A program made the position numbers and the translations under genes. Positions 8,194 through 16,295 of a stretch of 64,000 nucleotides of DNA are shown here, piece after piece (the stretch's first letter is position 1; each line of letters opens with the position of its first letter). Source of the stretch: an uncultured Lachnoclostridium sp. (GTDB lineage: Bacteria; Bacillota; Clostridia; Lachnospirales; Lachnospiraceae); NCBI GenBank assembly GCA_944376715.1, contig CALWDO010000001.1, positions 1 through 64,000 on the forward strand, given 5' to 3'. Below the pieces are notes generated by a model. It saw nothing but the letters and a program-made list of their open reading frames with translations, made no database searches and was not told the origin of the DNA.

Positions 8194-9045
8194 TTATTCA
8201 AGATTTAAATGCCGGGACAGAATATGCACGGTAATCAGGTGCCAGACCACAATCTGCAGGATCGTGACCAGAAGCAAAAACAGCAGATAAAAGGCGCTGA
8301 ACATCCCTGCATTCTCCCCGTTGAAAAAATATACCCACTGGGGCGCAAGCACCGTAACAGCCATCATAAAAATCCCGGAGATCACTGACCAGGCCACGCC
8401 GATACCGATATAGGAGACACACGCCCCTACTACCCGGTGGCCTTCAAAAAGCTGCCCCAGCGCCATGGCCGCATATACACGATAAACACTTTCGGCGATG
8501 CCCGCTATGGAAAGCACTACAAACAGGACTACGCACCAGGACCACCAGAATACGCCTTCCTCTTCCACAATATAACCGATCAGGCTGCCAATCTGCCGCC
8601 ATATATCATCCGCCGCGCCTATGGCGCCTACCGCTATCATCACACAGGACAGCACCGCTGCCAGGGAACTGATGCATCCTACAACCGTGGCGCAGATCCC
8701 TTTTGACAATACCAGCTCCCATGTTTCCACAGGAAGCGTGAACATCAGATAGCCTTCTTCTTTTAAAAGACCGTTCCAGAATCGCTGAATCACAAACAGG
8801 ATCGTCATGACCAGAATCGCTATCATAACTCCAAAAAACACCAGCATGACGATCCCTGCCACAACGGTGCTTCCCTGCATCAGCGCCTGATTTCCCACGG
8901 TATTTTGAACTGCATATCCTGTCGCGCCGATCAGCCACCTTATTGAGCCGCTGAACAGCAGCGCGATCACCGGAGCAAGTATCCAGAGCGGTATCAATGT
9001 CCGGGATATAGATTTCATATCATATTTGATCAGTTTACCTAACAT
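8194..9045 (-). CDS. ABC-2 type transporter membrane subunit
   Basis: A 283-residue protein with six or so hydrophobic segments, the first after a short basic N-terminus (MLGKLIKYDMKSISRTLIPL). It is the membrane partner of the ATPase encoded just upstream, whose gene it overlaps by 11 bp. GGAGGTG sits before the ATG at 9045, which fixes the start inside a longer open frame. With the GntR regulator and ATPase it makes a YtrABC-like export unit; in Bacillus such systems respond to cell-envelope antibiotics. The substrate is not determinable. Confidence 0.82.
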   Translation of the reverse strand: MLGKLIKYDMKSISRTLIPLWILAPVIALLFSGSIRWLIGATGYAVQNTVGNQALMQGSTVVAGIVMLVFFGVMIAILVMTILFVIQRFWNGLLKEEGYLMFTLPVETWELVLSKGICATVVGCISSLAAVLSCVMIAVGAIGAADDIWRQIGSLIGYIVEEEGVFWWSWCVVLFVVLSIAGIAESVYRVYAAMALGQLFEGHRVVGACVSYIGIGVAWSVISGIFMMAVTVLAPQWVYFFNGENAGMFSAFYLLFLLLVTILQIVVWHLITVHILSRHLNLE

Positions 9046-9769
9046 CTGCCGCACCTCCGCCATAGGGCACCGTCCGGAATACTTCCCGGAACAGTTCATC
9101 CACTGATTTTCCTTCCTTTTCGCGGATGTCGTCCACCATTTCCTGACGGACCACCTTGCCATTCTGGATAAAGAGCACTTCGTCCAGCACCCGTTCCACA
9201 TCCGCGATCAGATGGGTGGAAATCAGAACGGTTCCTTCCGGGTTATAATTATTCAAAATCGTCGCCAGTATAAACTCTCTTGCCGCCGGATCCACACCCG
9301 CGATCGGCTCATCCAGAAGATACAGCTTTGCCCTGCGGCTCATGACCAGGATCAGCTGTACTTTTTCTCTGGTACCTTTGGACAAAGTCTTCATCTTCTG
9401 ATTTGTCTGAATCTGAAGCACATCACACATCTGTTCTGCTTTTTCTCTGTCAAAGTCTTCATAAAAATCCTGAAACAGATCAAACATATCGCTGACTTTC
9501 ATCCAGTCCGCGAAATAAGTCTTATCCGGCAGATAACTGACCACAGACTTGGTATAAATTCCCGGCGTCTCCCCGTCGATCAGTACCATTCCTCTCTCTG
9601 GATGCAGAAGACCGTTCAGCACTTTCATCAGAGTCGTCTTTCCTGATCCATTAGGCCCGAGAAGCCCCACGATCCGACCGCTGGACAGTTGAAAATTCAA
9701 GCCGCCGAGAGCCTCTTTTTTTCCATAATATTTCCAGACATCCTGACACTGTATCAATATCTCACCCAT
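9035..9769 (-). CDS. ABC transporter ATP-binding protein
   Basis: A 244-residue ABC ATPase with Walker A GLLGPNGSGKTTLMK, a Q-loop region, a diverged signature region TLSKGTREKVQLIL, Walker B KLYLLDEPIAGVD and the switch histidine in VLISTHLIAD. The LSKGT signature in place of LSGGQ is usual for YtrB/CcmA-like exporters. Its start codon directly follows the stop of the GntR gene, so the three genes form a tight operon. Confidence 0.92.
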   Translation of the reverse strand: MGEILIQCQDVWKYYGKKEALGGLNFQLSSGRIVGLLGPNGSGKTTLMKVLNGLLHPERGMVLIDGETPGIYTKSVVSYLPDKTYFADWMKVSDMFDLFQDFYEDFDREKAEQMCDVLQIQTNQKMKTLSKGTREKVQLILVMSRRAKLYLLDEPIAGVDPAAREFILATILNNYNPEGTVLISTHLIADVERVLDEVLFIQNGKVVRQEMVDDIREKEGKSVDELFREVFRTVPYGGGAADVR

Positions 9770-10129
9770 CTAGCTTCCACTCCTCTTTAACAACTCCAGC
9801 GCCTGTTCCCTGGTATAACCCAGCTGTTCCGCCGCTTCATAAAACTGCCGGATCAGTTCATGCGCCAGTTTTGCCCGCATGCCGTCCAGCACTGAATCGT
9901 CCTCTGTCACTGTCCGGCCCGCAGTGCGGTTCGTTACTGTGAGCCCCTCTGCGTCCAGACCTGCCAACGCACGCTGCATGGTATTGGGATTCACTCCTGC
10001 TTCCGAAGCCAGGTCCCTTACGCTGGGCAGTCTCTCTCCTGCGCGGAACCGGCCGGTAAGAATCATCCTGGTCAGCTGCTCCTGCAGCTGGATCCAGATC
10101 GGGCGGCTGTCATCCAGTTTCCATTCCAT
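9770..10129 (-). CDS. GntR family regulator, YtrA subfamily
   Basis: A 119-residue protein. The N-terminal winged helix covers residues about 5-75 (PIWIQLQEQLTRMILTGRFR, ERLPSVRDLASEAGVNPNTM, then QRALAGLDAEGLT). The C-terminal tail is only a short helical dimerisation segment of about 45 residues, as in the YtrA subfamily that represses adjacent ABC transporter genes. First gene of the operon, so likely an autoregulator. Confidence 0.88.
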   Translation of the reverse strand: MEWKLDDSRPIWIQLQEQLTRMILTGRFRAGERLPSVRDLASEAGVNPNTMQRALAGLDAEGLTVTNRTAGRTVTEDDSVLDGMRAKLAHELIRQFYEAAEQLGYTREQALELLKRSGS

Positions 10130-10212
10130 CTGCTCACTCCTTTGCCGCGTATTATTGTATTATTTGTATAATGCAATAATATTATACCACAGTCCTCTTG
10201 TCAACCCTGTTT

Positions 10213-12273
10213 TTAAAAAACAGCGGACCCAATCTGGAACACCAGAAATGCCATGACCCATGCGACCAAGAGCTGCATACACACCATCACGCCGGTCCAT
10301 TTCCAACTTCTGGTCTCCCGTTTCACCGTAGCGAGCGTTGCCAGACACGGTACATAAAGCAGGCAGAACACCATTAACGCATAAGCATTTACGACGCCGA
10401 ATCCCATACTTTCCAATACGCTTGCCAGGCCGCTCATACCGGAAGCGCCGGTTACATTACCGATTCCAAACAAGACGCTGCAGCTGGAAACTACAACCTC
10501 TTTCTGTGCAATGCCGGCGATCAGCGCCAGTACAATCTGCCAATAGCCAAGCCCAAGCGGAGCAAATACAGGCACAAGCGTTTTCCCAATCAAAGCGCCG
10601 AAACTCTGATCCATGTTTGTCGTAAAGCCCTGAGGTCCTAAATTCATTACAAACCACATAATCATGGAAGCGAGGAAAATAGTGGTTCCCGCTTTTGTCA
10701 GGTAATCTTTTACCTTTTCCCATACATAGACCCAGATCGTATGAGCATTGGGAGTCTTATATTCCGGAAGTTCTATCAGCAGCATGTTGCTGTTTTTGCT
10801 TTTATCTATCATTTTCATAATAAATGCCGCAAGGATCGCCACCACAAGTCCCAGAACATACATGGAAAACGCCGCAACCATGGCCATATCGCCGAAAAAC
10901 ATCTCCGAGAAAAGCACATATATGGGCAGCCGCGCACTGCAGGACATAAACGGCGTAACCAAGATTGTCTTGAGCCGGTCTTTGGGATTTTCCAACACTC
11001 TCGAAGCCATCACCGCCGGCACTGTGCATCCGAATCCCAATATCATTGGAAGAAACGCGCGTCCGGACAGCCCGATCTTTCCCATAATGCCATCCATCAC
11101 ATAGGCTACTCTTGCCATATATCCACTATCTTCCAATATGGCGAGCGCCAAAAACAGAATAAATATATTGGGCAGGAAGGTCAGGATACCGCCTACGCCG
11201 GCAAAGATACCATCGGCAACCAGGGATACCAAAAGTGAATTCGTGTGAATTGCTTCCATACCCGTCCTTACCATTGCCGTCAGGTTGTCCAGCCCGATTT
11301 CAAAATATCCTTTAATCCAGTCTCCCACCGTAAATGTGAGGAAAAATACAAATGCAATAATCAGCAGAAATACCGGCAGCCCCCATACCGGATGGGTCAG
11401 AACGCGGTCAATACGGTCTGTAGATTCCGCTTTCCGGCTCCGGTTTACCACACATTCTGCCATAATTTCTTCAATAAAAGAAAATTTCTGATTGATAATT
11501 TCCTTCTCATAATCCCGCTCCAGGATGCTGTCCCAATCCAACGGATAGGCTTTACGGATTTCCACATCGTTCTCCATGATTTTAATCGCATGCCACCGCA
11601 GGTTATCCACTTTCAGATAGTTCTTCTTCAATAATTCCGAGATCTCGTCAATCTTATCTTCCACATCATCCGAATATACCATAGCGTACATTTTATGATG
11701 TTCTTCCACATCCTTGTGGTGGCTCTCTTTTTCCTCTTCTTCATGGTGATGAATCAGCTTCTCGCCTAAAACCTTGTCCTTGTGATGGGCAACCGCGTGG
11801 ATCAGAATCTCCAGCCCTGTCTTTTTGCGCGCGGATACCGGCACGCAGGGGATTCCCAGCATCTCAGGCAGACGGTGCAGGTCGATCTCCATCCCCCGTT
11901 CCTGGACGATATCCATCATGTTCAGCGCCAGAACCACCGGTTTACCCAATTCTATCAGCTGAAGCGTCAGATAAAGATTTCTCTCCAACGCCGACGCGTC
12001 CGCCACATCAACAATCACATCCACCTCATCGCTCAATATGTACTGCCTTGTCACAGTCTCTTCCATAGTGTAGGAAGTCAGACTGTACGTACCGGGCAGA
12101 TCCACCAGACGAAAGGTATCGTCGTGAAAGCGCATGGCTCCTTCTTTCTTCTCTACCGTTACTCCAGGCCAGTTGGCCACTTTTAAATTCGCGCCTGTAT
12201 AGGCGTTAAACAATGTCGTTTTCCCGCAGTTTGGGTTCCCTACAAATCCAACCGTCAATTCTTTCTTGCTCAT
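10213..12273 (-). CDS. feoB: Ferrous iron transporter FeoB
   Basis: A 686-residue membrane protein. The N-terminal GTPase has G1 GNPNCGKTTLFN, the effector region NWPGVTVEKKEG, G3 DLPGTYSLTSY and G4 LNMMD. A His/Glu-rich insertion follows at about residues 175-198 (HHHEEEEKESHH and EEHHKMY). The membrane part has the Gate motifs FLPMILGFGCTVPAVMA and FMSCSARLPIYV and about eight transmembrane helices. It imports Fe2+ across the cytoplasmic membrane. The ATG overlaps the feoA stop. The histidine-rich linker between G domain and membrane is unusually long and may bind metal. No separate FeoC is seen. Confidence 0.96.
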   Translation of the reverse strand: MSKKELTVGFVGNPNCGKTTLFNAYTGANLKVANWPGVTVEKKEGAMRFHDDTFRLVDLPGTYSLTSYTMEETVTRQYILSDEVDVIVDVADASALERNLYLTLQLIELGKPVVLALNMMDIVQERGMEIDLHRLPEMLGIPCVPVSARKKTGLEILIHAVAHHKDKVLGEKLIHHHEEEEKESHHKDVEEHHKMYAMVYSDDVEDKIDEISELLKKNYLKVDNLRWHAIKIMENDVEIRKAYPLDWDSILERDYEKEIINQKFSFIEEIMAECVVNRSRKAESTDRIDRVLTHPVWGLPVFLLIIAFVFFLTFTVGDWIKGYFEIGLDNLTAMVRTGMEAIHTNSLLVSLVADGIFAGVGGILTFLPNIFILFLALAILEDSGYMARVAYVMDGIMGKIGLSGRAFLPMILGFGCTVPAVMASRVLENPKDRLKTILVTPFMSCSARLPIYVLFSEMFFGDMAMVAAFSMYVLGLVVAILAAFIMKMIDKSKNSNMLLIELPEYKTPNAHTIWVYVWEKVKDYLTKAGTTIFLASMIMWFVMNLGPQGFTTNMDQSFGALIGKTLVPVFAPLGLGYWQIVLALIAGIAQKEVVVSSCSVLFGIGNVTGASGMSGLASVLESMGFGVVNAYALMVFCLLYVPCLATLATVKRETRSWKWTGVMVCMQLLVAWVMAFLVFQIGSAVF

Positions 12274-12491
12274 ACTGGTTCCACCTCGATGTTCTTTGTG
12301 ATCTGTTCTCCTACTGCAAACCGGGTTCCTCGGATCTTGATGATCATCGCCCCTTTTTTCTTTCTGTTCACCACAGAAATCACGGTTCCTTCCAGCATTC
12401 CCAGCACTTCCAGGCGGCGTTCCGTCTGGACGGGAAGATCCATATGCAGCACTTTGAGTCTGCTTCCTTTTGCTCCTTCATTTAATTTCAT
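12270..12491 (-). CDS. feoA: Ferrous iron transport protein FeoA
   Basis: A 73-residue SH3-like protein: LKVLHMDLPVQTERRLEVLG, then ISVVNRKKKGAMIIKIRGTRFAVG (read across the domain), ending in an IEVEPV strand. It is the cytosolic partner of FeoB. GAGGTG precedes the ATG at 12491; a GTG at 12506 has no ribosome site. It is transcribed from the Fur-box promoter just upstream. Confidence 0.93.
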   Translation of the reverse strand: MKLNEGAKGSRLKVLHMDLPVQTERRLEVLGMLEGTVISVVNRKKKGAMIIKIRGTRFAVGEQITKNIEVEPV

Positions 12492-12568
12492 CTGTACACC
12501 TCTCACTCGTCCGCCCCGGTAGATTTACGCTGATACCTGTATCTTTCTGCCGTCCGGGGCACAACAAT

Positions 12569-12627
12569 ATAATGCAGCCGATAATATTTATCAGCTGCAT
12601 TATAGCGAATTTTTATCATTTATGCAA
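12569..12627 (-). promoter_or_regulatory. feoAB promoter with Fur box
   Basis: On the minus strand, TTGCAT (12622-12627) and a perfect TATAAT (12599-12604) are 17 bp apart. Directly downstream, at 12579-12593, lies TGATAAATATTATCG, matching the 7-1-7 Fur consensus TGATAATNATTATCA at 12 of 14 defined positions. It is centred in a larger palindrome (12569-12603) with perfect 10-bp arms ATAATGCAGC/GCTGCATTAT. Iron-bound Fur here would block transcription start. Confidence 0.75.
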
Positions 12628-12637
12628 CCGGGCCCGG

Positions 12638-13336
12638 CTACTCAGCCGCAGTCACAGGGGTAATGGTGATATTGGCCGCTTCGATACCGGTTTTCCGTTT
12701 TACGATATCCTCGATCTGGGCTCGCTCCGCATCGCTGACCTGCGAATTGCTGACTACTACATCCGCCGAAGAGTCATTGATGCTGACCACCACGTCGTTG
12801 AATCCCTGGGCAGACAGCAATGTCTCTGCCGCAAGCTCTTTCTCCGCAATGTCGGTCATCTCCACCATCTCGTCGATGGCCCCCTGCTTCTGTTCGTCCG
12901 TGATATTGGTGCTGTTGATCAGCTCCATAAGAATTTCCTTATTCCTGGAACGAGTCTGTTCTCTGGTCACTTTCGCTTCCGACACCAGGCCCACACCCAC
13001 ACTGCTGCCCACCATCACCGTATCCCCGACTTCTGCTTCCGCCTGTTCCTCCGCCGCAGGCTCTGTCTCTTCCTCTGCATCTGTATCTTCATCCAGACTG
13101 GCGATATCTCCGGTCTCCTCCGTCCCGGTCTGCGCGTAGATATCTTCCGCCGAAATATCTTCAGCCACACTCGCATCCTCTGTGTCTTCGATCGCCGAGC
13201 TGTTGGCGCTCAATAAATCTTCGTCCAGTCCGGTCCCCGAATAATTCAGGTACCCGGCTACTGCGATCATGGCGGCCAGCGCGGTGATAATCATCTGATT
13301 TTTCTTGAATACCGGTTTCTTAAATATCTGCTTCAC
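12638..13336 (-). CDS. spoIIIAH: Stage III sporulation protein AH
   Basis: A 232-residue protein with one N-terminal transmembrane helix (NQMIITALAAMIAVAGYLNY), a long acidic linker of about 90 residues rich in Asp/Glu, and a C-terminal YscJ/FliF-like ring-building domain (VSINDSSADVVVSNSQVSDA, then IVKRKTGIEAANITITPV). In the family it lies in the mother-cell membrane of the engulfed forespore and pairs with forespore SpoIIQ to form the feeding channel. The acidic linker is long. Its start overlaps the spoIIIAG stop by the ATGA arrangement. Confidence 0.92.
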   Translation of the reverse strand: MKQIFKKPVFKKNQMIITALAAMIAVAGYLNYSGTGLDEDLLSANSSAIEDTEDASVAEDISAEDIYAQTGTEETGDIASLDEDTDAEEETEPAAEEQAEAEVGDTVMVGSSVGVGLVSEAKVTREQTRSRNKEILMELINSTNITDEQKQGAIDEMVEMTDIAEKELAAETLLSAQGFNDVVVSINDSSADVVVSNSQVSDAERAQIEDIVKRKTGIEAANITITPVTAAE

Positions 13337-13857
13337 TTGCTTCCCTCCATTTTCATTATTTTAATTTTATGAGCCTCTATGCCAAATAATGCCTGCGCGG
13401 CCTCTATAATCTCCTGTTTCACTTTGCTGGAATCCCCGCCCTCTGCAATCACCAGGACGCCTTCCACTCTTGGATTGGTCTCAGAAGCCACATATGGAAC
13501 CCGGCCGCTGCTTCCATTCTCCTCATATACCGTCTCTTCCTGCGCACTGTCTTCTGTGACCGTCTGATCCTTCTCCACCTGCTTTTCTCCGCTGCCTTCA
13601 AAGGTCAGCATGACTTCTACTTTTCCTACTCCTTCCACCTGGGACAAGAGCGTTTGCAATTTCTGTTCCATGCGGGCTTCATAACCGTCTTCCGCGGCTT
13701 CCTGCTGTATCTCTTCTTCCTCTTCTGCCACCGGTTCCTCTCTGTCTACCGGAATGGCTATTACCGCCAGCAAAAGTCCGAACAGCACCAGGATCAGGAG
13801 CTGGTCTTTTCTCGGCGGCCAGTATTTCTTTTTTATTTCATTCCATTTTACCGGCAC
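13333..13857 (-). CDS. spoIIIAG: Stage III sporulation protein AG
   Basis: A 174-residue protein: a basic N-terminus (MPVKWNEIKKKYWPPRKDQ), one transmembrane helix LLILVLFGLLLAVIAI, and a ring-building domain with LSQVEGVGKVEVMLTFEGSG, VEGVLVIAEGGDSSKVKQ and LFGIEAHKIKIMKM. It forms the large oligomeric ring of the SpoIIIA channel during sporulation. Confidence 0.92.
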   Translation of the reverse strand: MPVKWNEIKKKYWPPRKDQLLILVLFGLLLAVIAIPVDREEPVAEEEEEIQQEAAEDGYEARMEQKLQTLLSQVEGVGKVEVMLTFEGSGEKQVEKDQTVTEDSAQEETVYEENGSSGRVPYVASETNPRVEGVLVIAEGGDSSKVKQEIIEAAQALFGIEAHKIKIMKMEGSK

Positions 13858-13880
13858 AGTCTTTGCCTCCTCTCAGACAT

Positions 13881-14114
13881 CTACCGAAATTCCTCCGCTT
13901 CCTGCACGGTCTCATACACCAATGCATCCGCATCCAGTGTTTCGGTCAGCCGGAAAATCTTTAAAACCGGCTGAAGCAATAACAGTACCAACAGAAGCCC
14001 CAGATAAAACCGTACATATTTTTCATAAGTTTTGCCGGGAAGCAGATTCAACACCGTCTGTTCCAGCAAGTAAAAAACGGCCACGTATCTCACCATATCC
14101 AGAATCTCCTGCAT
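13881..14114 (-). CDS. spoIIIAF: Stage III sporulation protein AF, short form
   Basis: Only 77 residues, against about 200 in Bacillus. Two transmembrane helices (MVRYVAVFYLLEQTVLNLLP and YLGLLLVLLLLQPVLKIF) with the GKTYEKYVRFY loop between them match the N-terminal membrane part of SpoIIIAF. The soluble C-terminal domain is missing. After the TAG stop the sequence runs straight to the spoIIIAG ribosome site, so there is no frameshifted remnant: the domain is truly absent. Position in the operon confirms the identity. Confidence 0.85.
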   Translation of the reverse strand: MQEILDMVRYVAVFYLLEQTVLNLLPGKTYEKYVRFYLGLLLVLLLLQPVLKIFRLTETLDADALVYETVQEAEEFR

Positions 14115-14131
14115 TCCAGCCTCTCCCTTCT

Positions 14132-15160
14132 CTATCCGGACGCCGCCGTCGCCAGAGCAATCGTCAGTAAAAATAACACCAGAACCGTAAAAACAGCCTG
14201 GAACAGCAGACGGACCGCATGCCCCATTCCGGTCAGGCAGTCAGTAATGCGCTCTTCGGACACCGGCTGCAATATGGCTGCCAGGAGATAATACGCTGCC
14301 ATGATCACTCCCAGCTTCGCCAGCGGAACCAGACACAGAAAAATCAGCACCACCAGAGCGGCGGCTCCTACTCCATTCTTGATCAGCATGGCTGAACCAA
14401 GCACCAGATCCGTGATGGAACTGCCTGCATCTCCCACTCCCGGCACCATCTCAATCCCCTTGCTGACCGCGGAAGACCGGAAAGCATCCGCCGCCGGGGT
14501 AATCAGGCCCTGTATCATATGAAATCCCATAACCGCCGCCAGCACCGCCTTCAGGCTCCATCCCACCAGCATTTCCACCAGTTCCGCCAGACGTCCCAGT
14601 CTGGCTTCTCCTGACATCCCGTTGACCAGCGTCAGCAGCACATAGATCTCAATGCAGGGAAGTATGAATACTTCCGCCAGCCAGCGGACAGCCGAGATCA
14701 ACAAGAGAATAAATTCATAATATAATCCTGCCGACGCCACCCGCGCCGATAAGGTCAGGGCGAGGAAATACGCAGGGGCAAGAACCGTCATAAAATCCCG
14801 CATATTCCCCATAACCTGATCCGCGATCCCCATGCTGTTCTGAAATGACGTCAACAGAAGCAGAAAAAGAAGCATATAAATCATGCAGAAGCTGATCTGT
14901 GAAACGCTGCGGTTCTGAAAAACATCGGCAAAATGGACCAGGACCGCCGCCGCGACGGCCAAAACCAGAATATGTACCCACATCTGTCTCTGCTGCAAGA
15001 GTTCTTTTAAAAATACGTCCTGCAGGAAAGCAGCCAGCGACTCCCAGGAAAACAGCCGTCCTCCTTGTGCTCCCTGTTTTACCATATTCCCGAAATCCAG
15101 GCTGTTTCCCAGAAGTTCGTCCAACAGCTGCTGGATCTCCGAAAAATCTATATCCTCCAT
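14132..15160 (-). CDS. spoIIIAE: Stage III sporulation protein AE
   Basis: A 342-residue polytopic membrane protein with the family segments MVKQGAQGGRLFSWESLAAF, LSARVASAGLYYEFILLLIS, GLITPAADAFRSSAVSKGIE and MVPGVGDAGSSITDLVLGS. It is shorter than the Bacillus protein (about 400) because the N-terminal signal peptide and the region after it are missing; GGAGG right before the ATG at 15160 and the adjacent spoIIIAD stop leave no room for it. Part of the sporulation feeding channel; probably a permease-like component. Confidence 0.92.
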   Translation of the reverse strand: MEDIDFSEIQQLLDELLGNSLDFGNMVKQGAQGGRLFSWESLAAFLQDVFLKELLQQRQMWVHILVLAVAAAVLVHFADVFQNRSVSQISFCMIYMLLFLLLLTSFQNSMGIADQVMGNMRDFMTVLAPAYFLALTLSARVASAGLYYEFILLLISAVRWLAEVFILPCIEIYVLLTLVNGMSGEARLGRLAELVEMLVGWSLKAVLAAVMGFHMIQGLITPAADAFRSSAVSKGIEMVPGVGDAGSSITDLVLGSAMLIKNGVGAAALVVLIFLCLVPLAKLGVIMAAYYLLAAILQPVSEERITDCLTGMGHAVRLLFQAVFTVLVLFLLTIALATAASG

Positions 15161-15161
15161 A

Positions 15162-15545
15162 TCAGCCTCCCAGGAATGTGCGCACAGTGTCCAGGAGCGC
15201 TGTCAGAATGGGGATACTGACTGCAAGTACCGATAACTTTCCAAACATCTGAATCTGTCCGGCTACCGCCTGGTATCCCGCGTCTTTGCATAGGTCGGAA
15301 GCAAATTCCGCAATATATGTGATTCCCACAATCTTGATCAGCGTCCGGATATATCCCGCATTCAGCGGCAGACTGTCCTGGATCGCTTCCAGTCCCTCCA
15401 GAATCACTCCCAGCTGCTCTGTCATATACCAGAAGATGAGCACACTGACTCCCAGACACAGATATATGGAATATTCTGACTTTAATGATTTCATCTGGAG
15501 CGCCAGAAGCACACCGGCGATCCCCAGCAAAGCTACCCGGACCAT
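15162..15545 (-). CDS. spoIIIAD: Stage III sporulation protein AD
   Basis: A 127-residue membrane protein with four hydrophobic segments (VALLGIAGVLLALQMKSLKS, IYLCLGVSVLIFWYM, TLIKIVGITYIAEFASDLCK and LAVSIPILTALLDTV). The YIAEFASDLCKDAGY stretch is the family hallmark. It lies between spoIIIAC and spoIIIAE. Confidence 0.93.
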   Translation of the reverse strand: MVRVALLGIAGVLLALQMKSLKSEYSIYLCLGVSVLIFWYMTEQLGVILEGLEAIQDSLPLNAGYIRTLIKIVGITYIAEFASDLCKDAGYQAVAGQIQMFGKLSVLAVSIPILTALLDTVRTFLGG

Positions 15546-15556
15546 CTTTGTCCCTC

Positions 15557-15751
15557 CTATAAAGTAAACAGCCGCTGCATGGTGGTAAACAGCTCATATA
15601 CATAAGGGATGATCCACAGGAGCACCAGGATCAGTCCGGCAAGACTGGTCAGAAATGCCTGTTCCTCCCTCCCGCTGTGCTTCAGTACCTGAGAAAGGAC
15701 CGACACCAGGATACCCACCGCGGCAATCTTGAAAATCATGGTTTCATCCAT
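15557..15751 (-). CDS. spoIIIAC: Stage III sporulation protein AC
   Basis: A 64-residue protein with two transmembrane helices (FKIAAVGILVSVLSQVLKHS and FLTSLAGLILVLLWIIPYVY) joined by a short GREEQ loop, the standard SpoIIIAC layout. An internal ATG four codons in (MIFK) could also be the start. Confidence 0.92.
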   Translation of the reverse strand: MDETMIFKIAAVGILVSVLSQVLKHSGREEQAFLTSLAGLILVLLWIIPYVYELFTTMQRLFTL

Positions 15752-15776
15752 CTTTCTTCCGTTTCCCGTCCTTCCT

Positions 15777-16295
15777 TTATATGATCAGAACCACCAGCGC
15801 CGCGCCGCTTAAAATACCCAGATACCGATACAGTTTTCTGCGGCTTCCTGCTGCCTGCTCCGCCTGCCCGGCGGACTGTCTCAACTGTTCCAGATAATAA
15901 TCCAGCGTGCTCACCTGCATCTCCACGTCCAGACAACCGAGCATGCTTCCCAGCTTTTCCAGCTCTGTCAGCTCCTGCCTGGTAATATGCAGACCCGAAA
16001 AATATTTCTGCAGATTCCGCGTCCAGATCTCTTCCGCCGTTTGTCCGCTCCGGTTCTGCAGTTCCAGAGAGGTCTGACGGAAGAAATCGGAAAAAGGAGG
16101 CGACGTACTGCCGGACAGATTAAAAAAAGCCTCCGGAAGGGTCCGGTGCATATACCGGATCTCGCCTCTCAGCCGCAGCATCAGTTTCTGGAGCTGCAGC
16201 AATTCTTCGATCCGCAGTTCCAGCTCTCTCGCCATGGACATACCCAGCCCTGTACTGCCCGCCAGAATACACAGGATTCCCACTGCTTTCAGCAT
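15777..16295 (-). CDS. spoIIIAB: Stage III sporulation protein AB
   Basis: A 172-residue protein bounded by an N-terminal and a C-terminal membrane helix (VGILCILAGSTGLGMSMARE and LGILSGAALVVLII). Between them is an all-alpha domain with LQKLMLRLRGEIRYMHRTLP and GSMLGCLDVEMQVSTLDYY. This topology matches SpoIIIAB, which resembles the GspF-type platform proteins of secretion systems. It overlaps the end of spoIIIAA by 7 bp. Confidence 0.92.
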   Translation of the reverse strand: MLKAVGILCILAGSTGLGMSMARELELRIEELLQLQKLMLRLRGEIRYMHRTLPEAFFNLSGSTSPPFSDFFRQTSLELQNRSGQTAEEIWTRNLQKYFSGLHITRQELTELEKLGSMLGCLDVEMQVSTLDYYLEQLRQSAGQAEQAAGSRRKLYRYLGILSGAALVVLII

